Source: Metapseudomonas otitidis
GTDB taxonomy: Bacteria; Pseudomonadota; Gammaproteobacteria; Pseudomonadales; Pseudomonadaceae
Reading direction: 5' to 3'
NCBI RefSeq assembly: GCF_900111835.1
Contig: NZ_FOJP01000003.1
Coordinates: 202,653-266,652, forward strand
Length of the DNA: 64,000 bases
Part shown: in pieces, positions 1-9,503 of the stretch
How the letters are laid out: each line of letters begins with the position of its first letter
Position numbering within the stretch: position 1 is the stretch's first letter
Program-made: the position numbers and the translations under genes
Notes under the pieces: model-generated
What the model was told of the DNA's origin: nothing
What the model saw: the letters and a program-made list of their open reading frames with translations, nothing else
The model's database searches: none

Positions 1-8
1 GCCAGACC

Positions 9-69
9 GTAGCCCGGACTTCAGTCCGGGACGCTTCAACCCGAATCCCCGGGCTGAAGCCCGGGCTAC
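9..69. repeat. REP-like inverted repeat pair (BIME-like)
   Basis: Two GC-rich palindromes lie back to back. One reads GTAGCCCGGACTTCAGTCC and the other ends in GAAGCCCGGGCTAC, so the outer ends are inverted copies of each other. The same core (GGGCT-GAA-CCCGGGCTAC) recurs at 10476-10497 and, in variant form, at 12677-12698. This is the arrangement of Pseudomonas REP/BIME elements between genes. It has no coding capacity. Confidence 0.75.
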
Positions 70-148
70 GGATCAGAAGTCGCCCCTGCAGGTGCGGCGG
101 GGCGCCGCCAGGTATGCTGCGCCCACAACCACAACAAAGGAGCCTCCG

Positions 149-874
149 ATGAAAATCGTCAGCCGAGACCGCTGGTTCGAGGTGGAGCACCTCTACGACG
201 GCGTCAGCCTCATCAGCGAGCCCTACGTGCGGCCCTTCTACCGCTGCAACCTCTGGCACATCCAGGGTCGCGACCGCGACGTGCTGGTGGACTCCGGCTC
301 CGGCCTGGTCAGCCTGCGCGAACAGCTGCCCTGGCTCACCCAGCGCCCGCTGCTGGCCGTGGCCAGCCACACCCATTTCGACCACATCGCCGGCCACCAC
401 GAGTTCGACGAACGCCTGGTGCACCCCGCCGAGGCCGACATCCTCGCCCGCCCCGACAGCGACAACACCCTGGCCCGCGCCTTCGTCGACGACGCCATGT
501 TCGAGGCCCACCCCGACTGCCCGCTGTGCTACGCCGAGTACCGGGTCAAGGCGGCCCCGGCCACCCGGCTGATCGAGGAAGGCGACGTCATCGACCTGGG
601 CGACCGCGTGCTGGAGGTGCTGCACACCCCCGGTCATTCCCCCGGCGGCATCAGCCTCTGGGAGGCTCGCACCGGCACCCTGTTCAGCGGCGACATCATC
701 TACGACGGCCCGCTGATCGAAGACGCCTACCACTCCAACCTCGACGACTACGCCCGCAGCCTGGCGCGTCTGCGCGAGCTGCCGGTGCGTACCGTGCACG
801 GTGGCCACTTCCCCAGCTTCTCCGGCGAGCGCCTGAATACGCTGATCGACGACTGGTTCGCGCAACACGATTGA
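149..874 (+). CDS. MBL-fold metallo-hydrolase
   Basis: A 241-residue metallo-beta-lactamase-fold hydrolase. The metal-binding signature HTHFDH is at residues 74-79. It is followed by HTPGHSPGG, then SGD, and a C-terminal GGH, as expected for a glyoxalase II-like dinuclear zinc site. No signal peptide is seen, so it is probably cytoplasmic. The start was chosen because AAAGGAG lies just upstream; the frame is open further 5' without a better site. A GC-rich hairpin (883-901, 7-bp arms) follows the stop. The substrate is unknown. It lies upstream of the sulfur operon but has its own spacer, so no functional link is claimed. Confidence 0.85.
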   Translation: MKIVSRDRWFEVEHLYDGVSLISEPYVRPFYRCNLWHIQGRDRDVLVDSGSGLVSLREQLPWLTQRPLLAVASHTHFDHIAGHHEFDERLVHPAEADILARPDSDNTLARAFVDDAMFEAHPDCPLCYAEYRVKAAPATRLIEEGDVIDLGDRVLEVLHTPGHSPGGISLWEARTGTLFSGDIIYDGPLIEDAYHSNLDDYARSLARLRELPVRTVHGGHFPSFSGERLNTLIDDWFAQHD

Positions 875-941
875 TCCTGCCCGGGCGCCGTCCTGGCGCC
901 CGACCCGCCCTCGGCAGCCCGCCACGCCTGACTTATCCCTT

Positions 942-967
942 ATTTGAATAAGAATATTTATTCAAAT
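942..967. promoter_or_regulatory. Palindrome upstream of msuE operon, candidate activator site
   Basis: The intergenic stretch 875-1201 has no gene. Inside it is a perfect inverted repeat with 10-bp arms, ATTTGAATAA and TTATTCAAAT, separated by 6 bp. It is AT-rich in a GC-rich setting. It lies about 180 bp upstream of the sigma-54 promoter at 1146-1160, a usual distance for an enhancer-binding-protein site. SfnR (encoded in this operon) or CysB are the natural candidates; which one binds is inference. Confidence 0.5.
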
Positions 968-1145
968 TCCTTCACAGAATAAGACGCAGCGCCTAAAACG
1001 GCTCCGGCAGGCCGTCACTGTCCGCCGGGCAACAGCCGTTCCACTGCCCGCCAGGCAACAGCGCATCAACAGTTCGCTGGCCTGGCAGCAGCACCGCCCA
1101 GCGCCATGGCCTACCAACTCATTGATAAATAACGCTTTACCGAAC

Positions 1146-1160
1146 TGGAACGGGACTTGC
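1146..1160 (+). promoter_or_regulatory. Sigma-54 promoter of the msuE-msuC-sfnR operon
   Basis: TGGAACGGGACTTGC matches the -24/-12 consensus TGGCACG-N4-TTGC at all but one fixed position, and the GG-to-GC spacing is exactly 10 bp. It lies 41 bp before the msuE start codon. The operon carries its own sigma-54 activator (sfnR), so autoactivation is likely. Confidence 0.75.
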
Positions 1161-1201
1161 TGAACCCCTGGCTCCCACAGCACGCCAAAGGAACACCAAC
1201 C

Positions 1202-1774
1202 ATGAGCACTGCCCTCAACGTCGTCGCCGTCTCCGGTGGAGCCTACCGCCCGTCCCGCACCCTGGTGCTCACCGAAGCCCTGGTCGCCGCCCTGGGCGAA
1301 CGCCTGGAGTTCAACGCCCGCATCATCGAACTGGGCGACATCGCCCGCCCCGTCGGCGGCGCCCTGTCCCGCAAGGAACTGCCGGACGACGTGGAAGCGC
1401 AACTGCGCGCCATCGAGCAGGCCGACCTGCTGGTGGTGGCCGCACCGGTGTACCGCGGCTCCTACCCCGGCCAGTTCAAGCACCTGTTCGACCTCATCGA
1501 ACTGAACGCCCTGATCGACACCCCGGTGCTGCTGGCCGCCACCGGCGGCAGCGAACGCCACGCCCTGGTGCTGGATCACCAGCTGCGCCCGCTGTTCAGC
1601 TTCTTCCAGGCCCTGACCCTGCCCATCGGCGTCTACGCCAGCGAGGCCGACTTCCAGGACTACCGCATCACCAGCGCCCCGCTGCAGGCCCGCATCGAGC
1701 TGGCCGCCGAACGTGCCGCCGACCTGCTGCACAGCACCACCGCCGGCAGCCGCCCGCTGCGCAAGATCGCCTGA
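1202..1774 (+). CDS. msuE: NADH-dependent FMN reductase (MsuE/SfnE family)
   Basis: A 190-residue flavodoxin-like NAD(P)H:FMN reductase. It opens with a [14 protein letters not shown] phosphate-binding loop and carries [17 protein letters not shown], characteristic of the SsuE/MsuE family. Its role is to supply reduced FMN to the two-component monooxygenases in this locus (MsuC, the SsuD-type enzyme and SfnG). The start is the ATG after AAAGGAAC. It is first in an operon behind a sigma-54 promoter, and msuC follows after 17 bp. In P. putida the equivalent gene is called sfnE. Confidence 0.9.
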   Translation: MSTALNVVAVSGGAYRPSRTLVLTEALVAALGERLEFNARIIELGDIARPVGGALSRKELPDDVEAQLRAIEQADLLVVAAPVYRGSYPGQFKHLFDLIELNALIDTPVLLAATGGSERHALVLDHQLRPLFSFFQALTLPIGVYASEADFQDYRITSAPLQARIELAAERAADLLHSTTAGSRPLRKIA

Positions 1775-1791
1775 GCCAGCGGGACGACACC

Positions 1792-2979
1792 ATGAGCGCC
1801 CGTCCGCAAACCACCGTTCTCGACCCGCTGCTGAGCGCCCGCCAGCTCGCCGCGCAGTTCGCCGAAAGCGCCGTCGAGCGCGACGCCCAAGGCGGCACGC
1901 CCAAGGCCGAGCGCGACGCGCTGCGTGCCAGCGGCCTGCTGGGCCTGGCCATTCCCCGCCAGTACGGCGGCCTCGGCGCCAGTTGGAGCGAGACCCTGGC
2001 CGTCACCCGCGAATTCGCCCGGGTCGACAGCTCCATCGCCCACGTATTCGGCTTCCAGCACCTGATGCTCGCCACCGTGCGGCTGTTCTCGCGGCCCGAG
2101 CAATGGCAACCCTGGTTCGAACAGACCGCCCGCAAGCACTGGTTCTGGGGCAATGCCCTCAACCCCCTGGACACCCGCACCCTGGTCAAGCGCTTCGACG
2201 GCTGGTGCGAGTTCTCCGGCAAGAAGAGCTTCTGCTCCGGCGCCAGCGACTCCGAGATGCTGATCGCCTCCGCCGTCGACGAAGGCAACGGCGGCAAGCT
2301 GCTGATCGCCGCCATCCCCAGCGGGCGCACCGGCATCACCCTGCACGGCGACTGGGACAACATCGGCCAGCGCCAGACCGACAGCGGCAGCGCCACCTTC
2401 GAACGGGTGCGCGTGGAGCAGCACGAACTGCTGCTCGACCCGGGCCCGCTGAGCACGCCGTTCGCCTGCCTGCGCCCGCTGATCGCCCAGCTGCACTTCG
2501 CCAACCTGTTCCTCGGCATTGCCGAAGGCGCCTTCGACGAGGCCCGCCAGTACACCCTGCACGAGAGCCGCCCCTGGTTCCGTTCCAGCGCCCGCCACAG
2601 CGGCGAGGACCCGTACGTCCTGCGCCACTACGGCGAATTCTGGGTCGGCCTGGAGAGCACCCGCCTGCTGGTGGAGCGCGCCGCCGAGCAGCTGGACGCG
2701 GCCTGGGCCAAGGAACACGCCCTGAGCGCCGAGGAGCGCGCGCGCCTGGCCCTGGCCATCGGCACCGCCAAGGTCGCGGCGACCCGCAACGGCCTCGACA
2801 TCTGCAACCGCCTGTTCGAAGTCACCGGCGCCCGGGCCACCCACGCCTCCCTGCGCTTCGACCGGCACTGGCGCAACCTGCGCACCCAGACGCTGCACGA
2901 CCCCGTGGACTACCGCATCCACGAGCTGGGCGACTGGGCGCTCAACGGCACGCGCCCCACTCCGTCCTTCTACTCGTAA
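1792..2979 (+). CDS. msuC: FMNH2-dependent methanesulfinate monooxygenase (MsuC/SfnC, acyl-CoA dehydrogenase fold)
   Basis: A 395-residue protein of the DszC/MsuC branch of the acyl-CoA dehydrogenase superfamily. The N-terminal helical part carries [15 protein letters not shown], the middle beta domain IPSGRTGI, and the C-terminus the family hallmark [17 protein letters not shown]. Members use reduced flavin rather than acting on acyl-CoA. MsuC oxidises methanesulfinate to methanesulfonate. It lies between the flavin reductase and sfnR, the order known as sfnE-C-R in P. putida. Length matches the family (about 395 residues). Other organosulfur substrates cannot be excluded. Confidence 0.85.
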   Translation: MSARPQTTVLDPLLSARQLAAQFAESAVERDAQGGTPKAERDALRASGLLGLAIPRQYGGLGASWSETLAVTREFARVDSSIAHVFGFQHLMLATVRLFSRPEQWQPWFEQTARKHWFWGNALNPLDTRTLVKRFDGWCEFSGKKSFCSGASDSEMLIASAVDEGNGGKLLIAAIPSGRTGITLHGDWDNIGQRQTDSGSATFERVRVEQHELLLDPGPLSTPFACLRPLIAQLHFANLFLGIAEGAFDEARQYTLHESRPWFRSSARHSGEDPYVLRHYGEFWVGLESTRLLVERAAEQLDAAWAKEHALSAEERARLALAIGTAKVAATRNGLDICNRLFEVTGARATHASLRFDRHWRNLRTQTLHDPVDYRIHELGDWALNGTRPTPSFYS

Positions 2980-2988
2980 GGCAAGCCC

Positions 2989-4089
<1,101 letters not shown>

Positions 4090-4163
4090 ATTCCAACGAC
4101 AACGACGCCACGCGTGCACCCAACGCCCTGACGGGCAACGACGATGGCAACGAGGACAACACC

Positions 4164-5294
4164 ATGAGTCTGGATATCTTCTGGTTCCTGCCGACTTCCG
4201 GCGACACCCGCTACCTGGGCCACTCCGCCAGCGGCCGCCCGGCCACCAATGCCTACATGCGGCAGATCGCCGTGGCGGCGGACCAGCTGGGCTACGACGG
4301 CCTGCTGATCCCCACCGGCGCCAGCTGCCTGGACCCCTGGGTGACCGCCGCCAGCCTGGTGCCGGTGACCCAGCGCATCAAGCTGCTGGTGGCCCTGCGC
4401 ACCTCCCTCGGCAACCCCACCGCCTCGGCCCGCCAGGCCGCCACCCTGGACCAGGCCAGCGGCGGGCGCCTGCTGCTCAACGTGGTGCCCGGCGGCGACG
4501 CCACCGAGCTGGAGGCCGACGGCGTGTTCCTCGCCCACGACGAGCGCTACGCCGCCTCCGACGAGTTCCTCAGCATCTGGCGACGCCTGCTGCAGGGCGA
4601 AACGGTGGACTTCGACGGCCAGCACCTCAAGGTCAAGGGCGCCCAGAACTTCTTCCCGCCGGTGCAGCAACCCTACCCGCCGCTGTACTTCGGTGGCTCC
4701 TCCCCCGCCGCCCACGAGCTGGCGGCCAAGCACGTGGACGCCTACCTGACCTGGGGCGAGCCGCCGGCGGCCGTCGCCGAGAAGATCGCCGACGTGCGCG
4801 CCCGCGCCGCTCGCCATGGCCGCAGCGTGCGCTTCGGCGTGCGCCTGCACGTGATCGTGCGGGAGACCAACGCAGCCGCCTGGGCCGCCGCCGACGAGCT
4901 GATCAGCCACCTGGACGACGCCACCATCGCGGCCGCCCAGGCCAACTACGCGCGGATGGACTCCGAAGGCCAGCGACGCATGGCCGCGCTGCACGGCGGC
5001 GACCGCAACAAGCTGGAAGTGGCGCCCAACCTCTGGGCCGGCGTCGGCCTGGTACGCGGCGGCGCCGGCACCGCCCTGGTGGGCGACCCCGAGACAGTGG
5101 CCGCGCGCCTGCTGGAGTATGCGCAGCTGGGCGTGGACAGCTTTGTGCTGTCCGGCTACCCGCACCTGGAAGAGGCCTACCGCTTCGCCGAGCTGGTGTT
5201 CCCGCTGCTGCCCGGCAAGGGCAAGGTCACGGTGGACGGTGCCTTCACCGGCGGCGCCTTCGACATTCGCGCCGGCAAGGAGAACGTCGCGTGA
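4164..5294 (+). CDS. SsuD/MsuD-type FMNH2-dependent alkanesulfonate monooxygenase
   Basis: A 376-residue TIM-barrel enzyme of the bacterial luciferase family. The residues that matter in E. coli SsuD are kept in near-identical positions: Cys55, Arg227 and His229 (RLH), Arg298 and Tyr332. The usual GRSCED loop reads GASCLD, so it is a divergent paralogue rather than canonical SsuD. It cleaves the C-S bond of a sulfonate to give sulfite and an aldehyde; methanesulfonate is the likely substrate given MsuC upstream. The next gene overlaps its stop by GTGA, so the two are translationally coupled. MsuD or SsuD cannot be decided here. Confidence 0.85.
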   Translation: MSLDIFWFLPTSGDTRYLGHSASGRPATNAYMRQIAVAADQLGYDGLLIPTGASCLDPWVTAASLVPVTQRIKLLVALRTSLGNPTASARQAATLDQASGGRLLLNVVPGGDATELEADGVFLAHDERYAASDEFLSIWRRLLQGETVDFDGQHLKVKGAQNFFPPVQQPYPPLYFGGSSPAAHELAAKHVDAYLTWGEPPAAVAEKIADVRARAARHGRSVRFGVRLHVIVRETNAAAWAAADELISHLDDATIAAAQANYARMDSEGQRRMAALHGGDRNKLEVAPNLWAGVGLVRGGAGTALVGDPETVAARLLEYAQLGVDSFVLSGYPHLEEAYRFAELVFPLLPGKGKVTVDGAFTGGAFDIRAGKENVA

Positions 5295-6136
5295 AGATCA
5301 TCGACATGCGCTGCCGCCCGGCCTACCTGCACCCCTTCTTCGGCGGGGCGCCGGGCACGCCGGAACATGACACGGCCCGCTGGCTGAACCGCCGCGTGGG
5401 CACGCGGGGAGCGGACAACCACTTCGAGCGCTCGCTCACGCCCGAGGGCTTCCTCGCCGAGGTGCGCGACGCCGGGCTGTACCGCGCCGTGGTGGTGGGT
5501 CGGCATACCCCCTCCCAGCATCTGCCCAACGAACGCATCCAGGCCATCGTCCAGGGGCACGAGGCACTGATCGGCATCGGTTCGGTGGAGCCGGCCCTGC
5601 AGGGCATCGACGCGGCGCTGGCGGAGGTGGACCGCGCGGTGGACCAGCTGGGCCTGGCCGGCATCGACCTGGAGCCGGGGTTCGGCGACCCCGCCCGGCA
5701 CCCGGACGATCCGCTGTACTGGCCGCTCTACGAGCACCTGCAGGCGCGCGGCATCCCGCTGTTCCTGATGAGCGGGCCGACCACGCCGGACCCGGCCTAC
5801 AACGACCCCGGCCGGCTGGCAGCCGTGGCCCGGGCCTTCCCGCAGTTGCCCATCGTGGTCTACCACGGCTACTGGCCCAACGTGCAGCAGGCCCTGGGCG
5901 TGGCCTTCCGCTACCCGAACATCCACCTGGTGCCGGACATGTACCTGTTCCTGCCCGGCAGCGAAGGCTACGTGCAGGCGGCCAACGGCTTCCTCGCCGA
6001 CCAGCTGCTGTTCGGCTCCTCCTACACCTTCCGGCCGATCCGCCAGAGCATCGAGGATGCCCAGCGCCTGGGCCTGCGGGACGAGGTGCTGGAGAAGTTC
6101 TTCCACGGCAACGCCGCGCGCCTGTTCAAGCTCTGA
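5291..6136 (+). CDS. Amidohydrolase-2 family protein in the sulfur operon
   Basis: A 281-residue metal-dependent hydrolase of the amidohydrolase-2 (PF04909-type) fold. It begins [12 protein letters not shown] and carries [17 protein letters not shown] and a C-terminal [10 protein letters not shown]. The HGNA-RLF ending is typical of this family, which covers decarboxylases and lactone or amide hydrolases. The expected N-terminal metal motif HxH is not evident (RCRP instead). The GTG start overlaps the monooxygenase stop and has AAGGAG upstream. It is the last gene of the msu/sfn operon, and its role in organosulfur use is unknown. Confidence 0.8.
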   Translation: MKIIDMRCRPAYLHPFFGGAPGTPEHDTARWLNRRVGTRGADNHFERSLTPEGFLAEVRDAGLYRAVVVGRHTPSQHLPNERIQAIVQGHEALIGIGSVEPALQGIDAALAEVDRAVDQLGLAGIDLEPGFGDPARHPDDPLYWPLYEHLQARGIPLFLMSGPTTPDPAYNDPGRLAAVARAFPQLPIVVYHGYWPNVQQALGVAFRYPNIHLVPDMYLFLPGSEGYVQAANGFLADQLLFGSSYTFRPIRQSIEDAQRLGLRDEVLEKFFHGNAARLFKL

Positions 6137-6143
6137 TGACCCC

Positions 6144-6162
6144 GGGCCGCCGTTGGCGGCCC
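6144..6162. terminator. GC hairpin between convergent genes
   Basis: An inverted repeat with 8-bp arms (GGGCCGCC and GGCGGCCC) and a 3-nt loop lies between the end of the sulfur operon and the convergent chalcone-isomerase-like gene. There is no T-tract, so it is at best a weak intrinsic terminator for either strand. Confidence 0.4.
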
Positions 6163-6166
6163 ATAC

Positions 6167-6697
6167 CTAGTTGCTGGCCAGCCCCAGCAGTTCTTCGCGG
6201 CGCTCCGGCTCACGGGTGCGGGGCGAGAGCCAGATGTCGAAGAAGGCCCGGGCGAAGGCGCGGTCGTCGACGGCGTGGGTGAGCCGGTCGCCGAAGTAGA
6301 AGCGCGCGCCCTGCCCCGGCAGGAATACCCCGGTGATGCGCTGCCCCGGCTGCACGTCGACGAAGGCCTGGCGCATCTGCTCGGCCCAGGCCTGCAACTG
6401 TGCCTCGCTGACCCGATCCCCCGCCGTGCGGCGGATTTCCTTGAGGCTGGCGGCCACCAGGTCATCGCGCTCGATGCTGCGGTGGTAGGTGAGCTCCAGG
6501 GCGAACGGCGCGTCCGCCGCCAGCGGCGCCGTTGGCGACCACAGGCGGGCGCTGTAGAGGCGGAAGCCGAAGAAGCTGTAGTCCGCACTGCCCACCAGGC
6601 GCGCCTCGGGCAGGGCTTGGCGCCAGTCGGCCTGGGCCAGGCCGGTGGCAGTCAACAGGCAGCAGGCCAGCACGGCCCGGCGAAAGAAAGGATGCAT
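6167..6697 (-). CDS. Exported chalcone isomerase-like protein
   Basis: A 176-residue protein with an N-terminal signal peptide (hydrophobic AVLACCLLTATG, cleavage near AQA). The body shows FFGFRLYSARLW, LELTYHRSI and FYFGDRL, typical of bacterial chalcone-isomerase-like (Chalcone_3) periplasmic proteins. They share the fold with plant chalcone isomerase, but no reaction is established for the bacterial members. The start was placed at the ATG before the signal peptide; CGGAG precedes it. A pair of TTGTACAA palindromes just upstream suggests its own regulated promoter, separate from sfnG. Confidence 0.8.
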   Translation of the reverse strand: MHPFFRRAVLACCLLTATGLAQADWRQALPEARLVGSADYSFFGFRLYSARLWSPTAPLAADAPFALELTYHRSIERDDLVAASLKEIRRTAGDRVSEAQLQAWAEQMRQAFVDVQPGQRITGVFLPGQGARFYFGDRLTHAVDDRAFARAFFDIWLSPRTREPERREELLGLASN

Positions 6698-6727
6698 GGC
6701 GTCACTCCGGTTAGGTGACGGCCAATA

Positions 6728-6752
6728 TTGTACAAACTGACTATTTGTACAA
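6728..6752 (-). promoter_or_regulatory. Paired TTGTACAA palindromes in promoter of the chalcone isomerase-like gene
   Basis: Two perfect TTGTACAA palindromes start 17 bp apart. Read on the minus strand, the outer one forms a -35-like TTGTAC; a -10-like AATATT follows 17 bp later, and the second palindrome overlaps the spacer. Operators inside the -35/-10 spacer are typical of MerR-family regulators. The TGTACA cores resemble boxes reported for light-responsive LitR-type MerR proteins, but the spacing here is 11 bp between cores and the assignment is inference. Confidence 0.45.
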
Positions 6753-6800
6753 GAACAACCGATCAACGCGGCAGCGCCTCCCGGCGCCGCCGCCCTGTGA

Positions 6801-7904
6801 TCAGGCCACGGCCCTGGACTCGCGCTCGGCGGCGGCCTCGGCCTCCAGCTCGCGAACCAGTGGCAGCACGTGCTGGCCGAAGTACTCCACCTCCTCCTGG
6901 AAGTGCAGGAAGCCGGAGAGGATCAGGTCCACCCCCACGGCCTTGAGGGCGAGGATGCGCTCGGCGATCTGCCGGGGCGTCCCGATCAGGTTGGTCTTGA
7001 AGCCGTCGTTGTACTGCACCAGGTCCTCGAAGGTGGACTTGGCCCAGTTGCCTTCGCGCTCCGGGCTGGCCGCGCCGGCGTGCTTCACCTCGGCACCGAA
7101 GGCGTTGACCGCCTCGGGGTTGGCCTTGTCGATGATCTCCTGCAGCACCGCGCGGGCCTCCTCCTCGGTGTCGCGGGCGATGATGAAGGCGTTCACCCCG
7201 ATCTTCACGCTGTGCCCGTTGGCGGCGGCCTTGGCGCGGATGTCGTCCACCTGGGCCTTGATCCCCTCCACCGTGTTGCCGTTGGTGAAGTACCAGTCCG
7301 ACACCCGGGCCGCCATGTCCCGCGCGGCTCGCGAACTGCCGCCCTGGAAGATTTCCGGGTGCGGTTGCTGCAGCGGCTTGGGCTTCAGGCTGTAGTCGCG
7401 GAAGCGGTAGAAATCGCCGTTGAAGGTGAAGCTGTCCTCGGTCCAGATACCCTTCAGCGCGCGGATGAACTCCTCGGAGCGGCGGTAGCGTTCGTCGTGG
7501 TCCAGCCAGGGCTCGCCGATGGCGTGGAATTCGCCCCGGAACCAGCCGGACACCACGTTGATGGCGATGCGCCCGCCGGTGAGCTGGTCGATGGTCGCCA
7601 GCTGCTTGGCCGCCAGGGTCGGGTTCCAGGGCCCCGGCAGGATGGCCGCGATCACCTTGAGCTTGTCGGTCGCCGCCAGCAGCGCATGGCTGATGGCCAC
7701 CGACTCGTGCTGGTACTCGGCGCCGTAGCCGGCGGTGAAGCGGATCTGCGACAGCGCGTATTCGAAGCCGGCCGCCTCGGCCGTGCGGGCCAGGGTGCGG
7801 TTGTAGTCGATGTCCCAGCGGGTGCGCTGCTCGATGGTGCTGACGACGAGGCCGCCGCTGACGTTGGGGACCCAGTAGGCGAACTTGATCGGTTGCTGGC
7901 TCAT
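6801..7904 (-). CDS. sfnG: Dimethylsulfone monooxygenase SfnG
   Basis: A 367-residue luciferase-family FMNH2-dependent monooxygenase. It opens with IKFAYWVPNVSGGLVVS and carries RFTAGYGAEYQHES, GRIAINVVSGWFRGEF, FQGGSSRAARDMAARVSDWYFTNG (residues split across two segments) and STFEDLVQYNDGF, which together are diagnostic of SfnG. It converts dimethylsulfone to methanesulfinate and formaldehyde, feeding MsuC and the SsuD-type enzyme encoded convergently. The start has GGAGAG upstream. The usual partner reductase gene sfnF is not adjacent, so MsuE probably supplies FMNH2. A sigma-54 promoter lies 63 bp upstream. Confidence 0.92.
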   Translation of the reverse strand: MSQQPIKFAYWVPNVSGGLVVSTIEQRTRWDIDYNRTLARTAEAAGFEYALSQIRFTAGYGAEYQHESVAISHALLAATDKLKVIAAILPGPWNPTLAAKQLATIDQLTGGRIAINVVSGWFRGEFHAIGEPWLDHDERYRRSEEFIRALKGIWTEDSFTFNGDFYRFRDYSLKPKPLQQPHPEIFQGGSSRAARDMAARVSDWYFTNGNTVEGIKAQVDDIRAKAAANGHSVKIGVNAFIIARDTEEEARAVLQEIIDKANPEAVNAFGAEVKHAGAASPEREGNWAKSTFEDLVQYNDGFKTNLIGTPRQIAERILALKAVGVDLILSGFLHFQEEVEYFGQHVLPLVRELEAEAAAERESRAVA

Positions 7905-7966
7905 GGCTTCTCTCCTGTGCGAACGGACGGATGGCCGCACCGGCGGCCAGTTGCACAAGGTCTTCA

Positions 7967-7981
7967 GCAGCAACCATGCCA
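7967..7981 (-). promoter_or_regulatory. Sigma-54 promoter of sfnG
   Basis: On the minus strand the sequence TGGCATGGTTGCTGC has the -24 TGGCA and -12 TGC elements with exact 10-bp GG-to-GC spacing. It lies 63-77 bp upstream of the sfnG start. This fits the known dependence of sfnG on sigma-54 and SfnR. The stretch from here to 8186 shows no gene. Confidence 0.7.
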
Positions 7982-8186
7982 GGATAAAAAAGCCTTTACG
8001 AACAATGATTTGCATCAATCAGCAGACAACGGGCGGCTGCCCGGACGAGGACAACCTGCTGATGCACTGTTGCCCGACCAACAGCCTTTCGACCATCAGC
8101 CACGCGCAGGCAGCCGCCCGGCGCGAAGGCGCCGGGGGTGGCTGGGTCAGGTCATGACGGCGCGGGCAGAACGCCCCGCGCCAGGT

Positions 8187-8327
8187 TCACGGACGGCGCT
8201 GGCGCCGGGCCTCGGCCAGGCGACGCTGCTCGTCACTGCGGACAGGGATGGGTTGCAGGCGCGGGCGCTCGATCAGCCCAAGGGTCACGGACAACTGCCA
8301 GGCGAAACGGCTCAGCCAAGCTTTCAT
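8187..8327 (-). CDS. Small basic hypothetical protein (46 aa)
   Basis: A 46-codon frame beginning MKAWLSRFAWQLSVTLGL, with an amphipathic N-terminus and an Arg-rich C-terminus (RRLAEARRQRRP). GGAGGGG sits 4 bp before the ATG, a strong ribosome site that supports translation. No domain is recognised. Amphipathic helix plus basic tail suggests a membrane- or nucleic-acid-associated micropeptide, but this is inference. It may follow sfnG's upstream region by chance. Confidence 0.55.
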   Translation of the reverse strand: MKAWLSRFAWQLSVTLGLIERPRLQPIPVRSDEQRRLAEARRQRRP

Positions 8328-8469
8328 GGTCCCCTCCTCATCAGGACAGGCGGCGGAAGGATTCCGCTGCCAATTACAGCGTAGACCTGCCCCGGAAAGG
8401 GCGAACTGCGCTGAATCAAAATTTACAGGAGCCGGTCAGACGCCAGGAGCGGCCAGCGTAGGAAGCCGA

Positions 8470-8628
8470 CTAACGGAGCCCGCCGGACGGAACCGCCTCG
8501 GCGCCACAGCACGCGGCGGGAAACGGGCCAGGGAACGGTTCGCCGCGCGCATAGCCGGCCATGATGATGGCCAGGAACAGCACGGCCACCGCGCTGAACA
8601 GCACATTGAGGGGGTTGGGCTCGCCCAT
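8470..8628 (-). CDS. Small single-span membrane protein (52 aa)
   Basis: A 52-codon frame, MGEPNPLNVLFSAVAVLF and onward, with one clear hydrophobic segment at about residues 8-25 (VLFSAVAVLFLAIIMAGY) and a short Cys/Pro-containing tail. GAAGGA precedes the ATG. Codon choice is GC3-rich like the real genes around it. No family is recognised. The 140-bp gap between this gene and the 46-aa frame shows nothing else. Confidence 0.5.
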   Translation of the reverse strand: MGEPNPLNVLFSAVAVLFLAIIMAGYARGEPFPGPFPAACCGAEAVPSGGLR

Positions 8629-8748
8629 GGGTCAGTCCTTCGAGGTCAGGGAGCAACACAGGATCGACCGGCACCACGGGCAAGGGTTCAAGCATTTTTC
8701 ACCGACGCTGAACGGCCACCGACCTGACGGACGGTCGCCACCGCAGGG

Positions 8749-9378
8749 TCAGCCGCGCGCCGCCACCGCGCGCTGGTTGGACGCCAGGATGTTGTCCGGC
8801 TCCAGCGCCCGGCCCGCCTCCACCGCCGCCAGCCAGTCCTGAGTGCTGGCCACGGCGCCGAAGCCGGCATGCAGCACCACGGTGACCACCCGATGGATCT
8901 CCTCGGCGGTGACCGAACCGGCGGCGTTGGCGTAGGGCAGCGAGCCGGTGGCGTCGTTCAGCAGCTCCACCGTCCAGCCCTCGTGGGCAGCCTGGCGCAC
9001 CGTGGAGTCGTCGCAGTGGTGGGTCATGTAGCCGACCACCGTGAGGGTGTCCACGCCACGGGCACGCAGCCAGTCACCCAGGCCGGTGCCGTACAGGGCG
9101 CTGGCCTCCTCCTTGTCCACCAGCAGGTCATGGGGGCGACGGGCGATCTCCGGGTGCAGTTCGGCGGTGGCGCTGCCACGGGCGAAGATCGGCGTGCCTT
9201 CCGGGGTCAGGTGCCGCACCACCACCACCGGGATGCCGGCAGCGTGGGCCGCATCCATGGCGCGGGTGATGTTGGGCAGCGACTGGCTCACCGGCGGGTA
9301 CTCGATCAGCAGGCTGCCGTTGAAGTACTCGTTCTGCACGTCGATGACGATCAGGGCGCGTTTCGGGGACTGGGACAT
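8749..9378 (-). CDS. Isochorismatase-family cysteine hydrolase
   Basis: A 209-residue hydrolase of the isochorismatase/nicotinamidase superfamily. The catalytic triad is visible as Asp13 (IVIDVQNEY), Lys89 (VDKEEASA) and Cys122 (GYMTHHCDDSTVRQA). These enzymes cleave C-N or related bonds of amides such as nicotinamide, carbamates or ureides. The start has GAGGAG upstream. It is divergent from a GlxA/AraC-type regulator 125 bp away, which probably controls it. The substrate is unknown. Confidence 0.88.
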   Translation of the reverse strand: MSQSPKRALIVIDVQNEYFNGSLLIEYPPVSQSLPNITRAMDAAHAAGIPVVVVRHLTPEGTPIFARGSATAELHPEIARRPHDLLVDKEEASALYGTGLGDWLRARGVDTLTVVGYMTHHCDDSTVRQAAHEGWTVELLNDATGSLPYANAAGSVTAEEIHRVVTVVLHAGFGAVASTQDWLAAVEAGRALEPDNILASNQRAVAARG

Positions 9379-9503
9379 CAGGGGCTCCTCGCAAGCTCAG
9401 GCAGTGAAGGTGGCGAGGATTGTTGGCCAGCCCCCCTGCGACGCACGAGTGGCCCAGTTGCCAAGTTCCGCTAAGATCGGGCCAAGCCAACCGGAGCCCC
9501 TCC

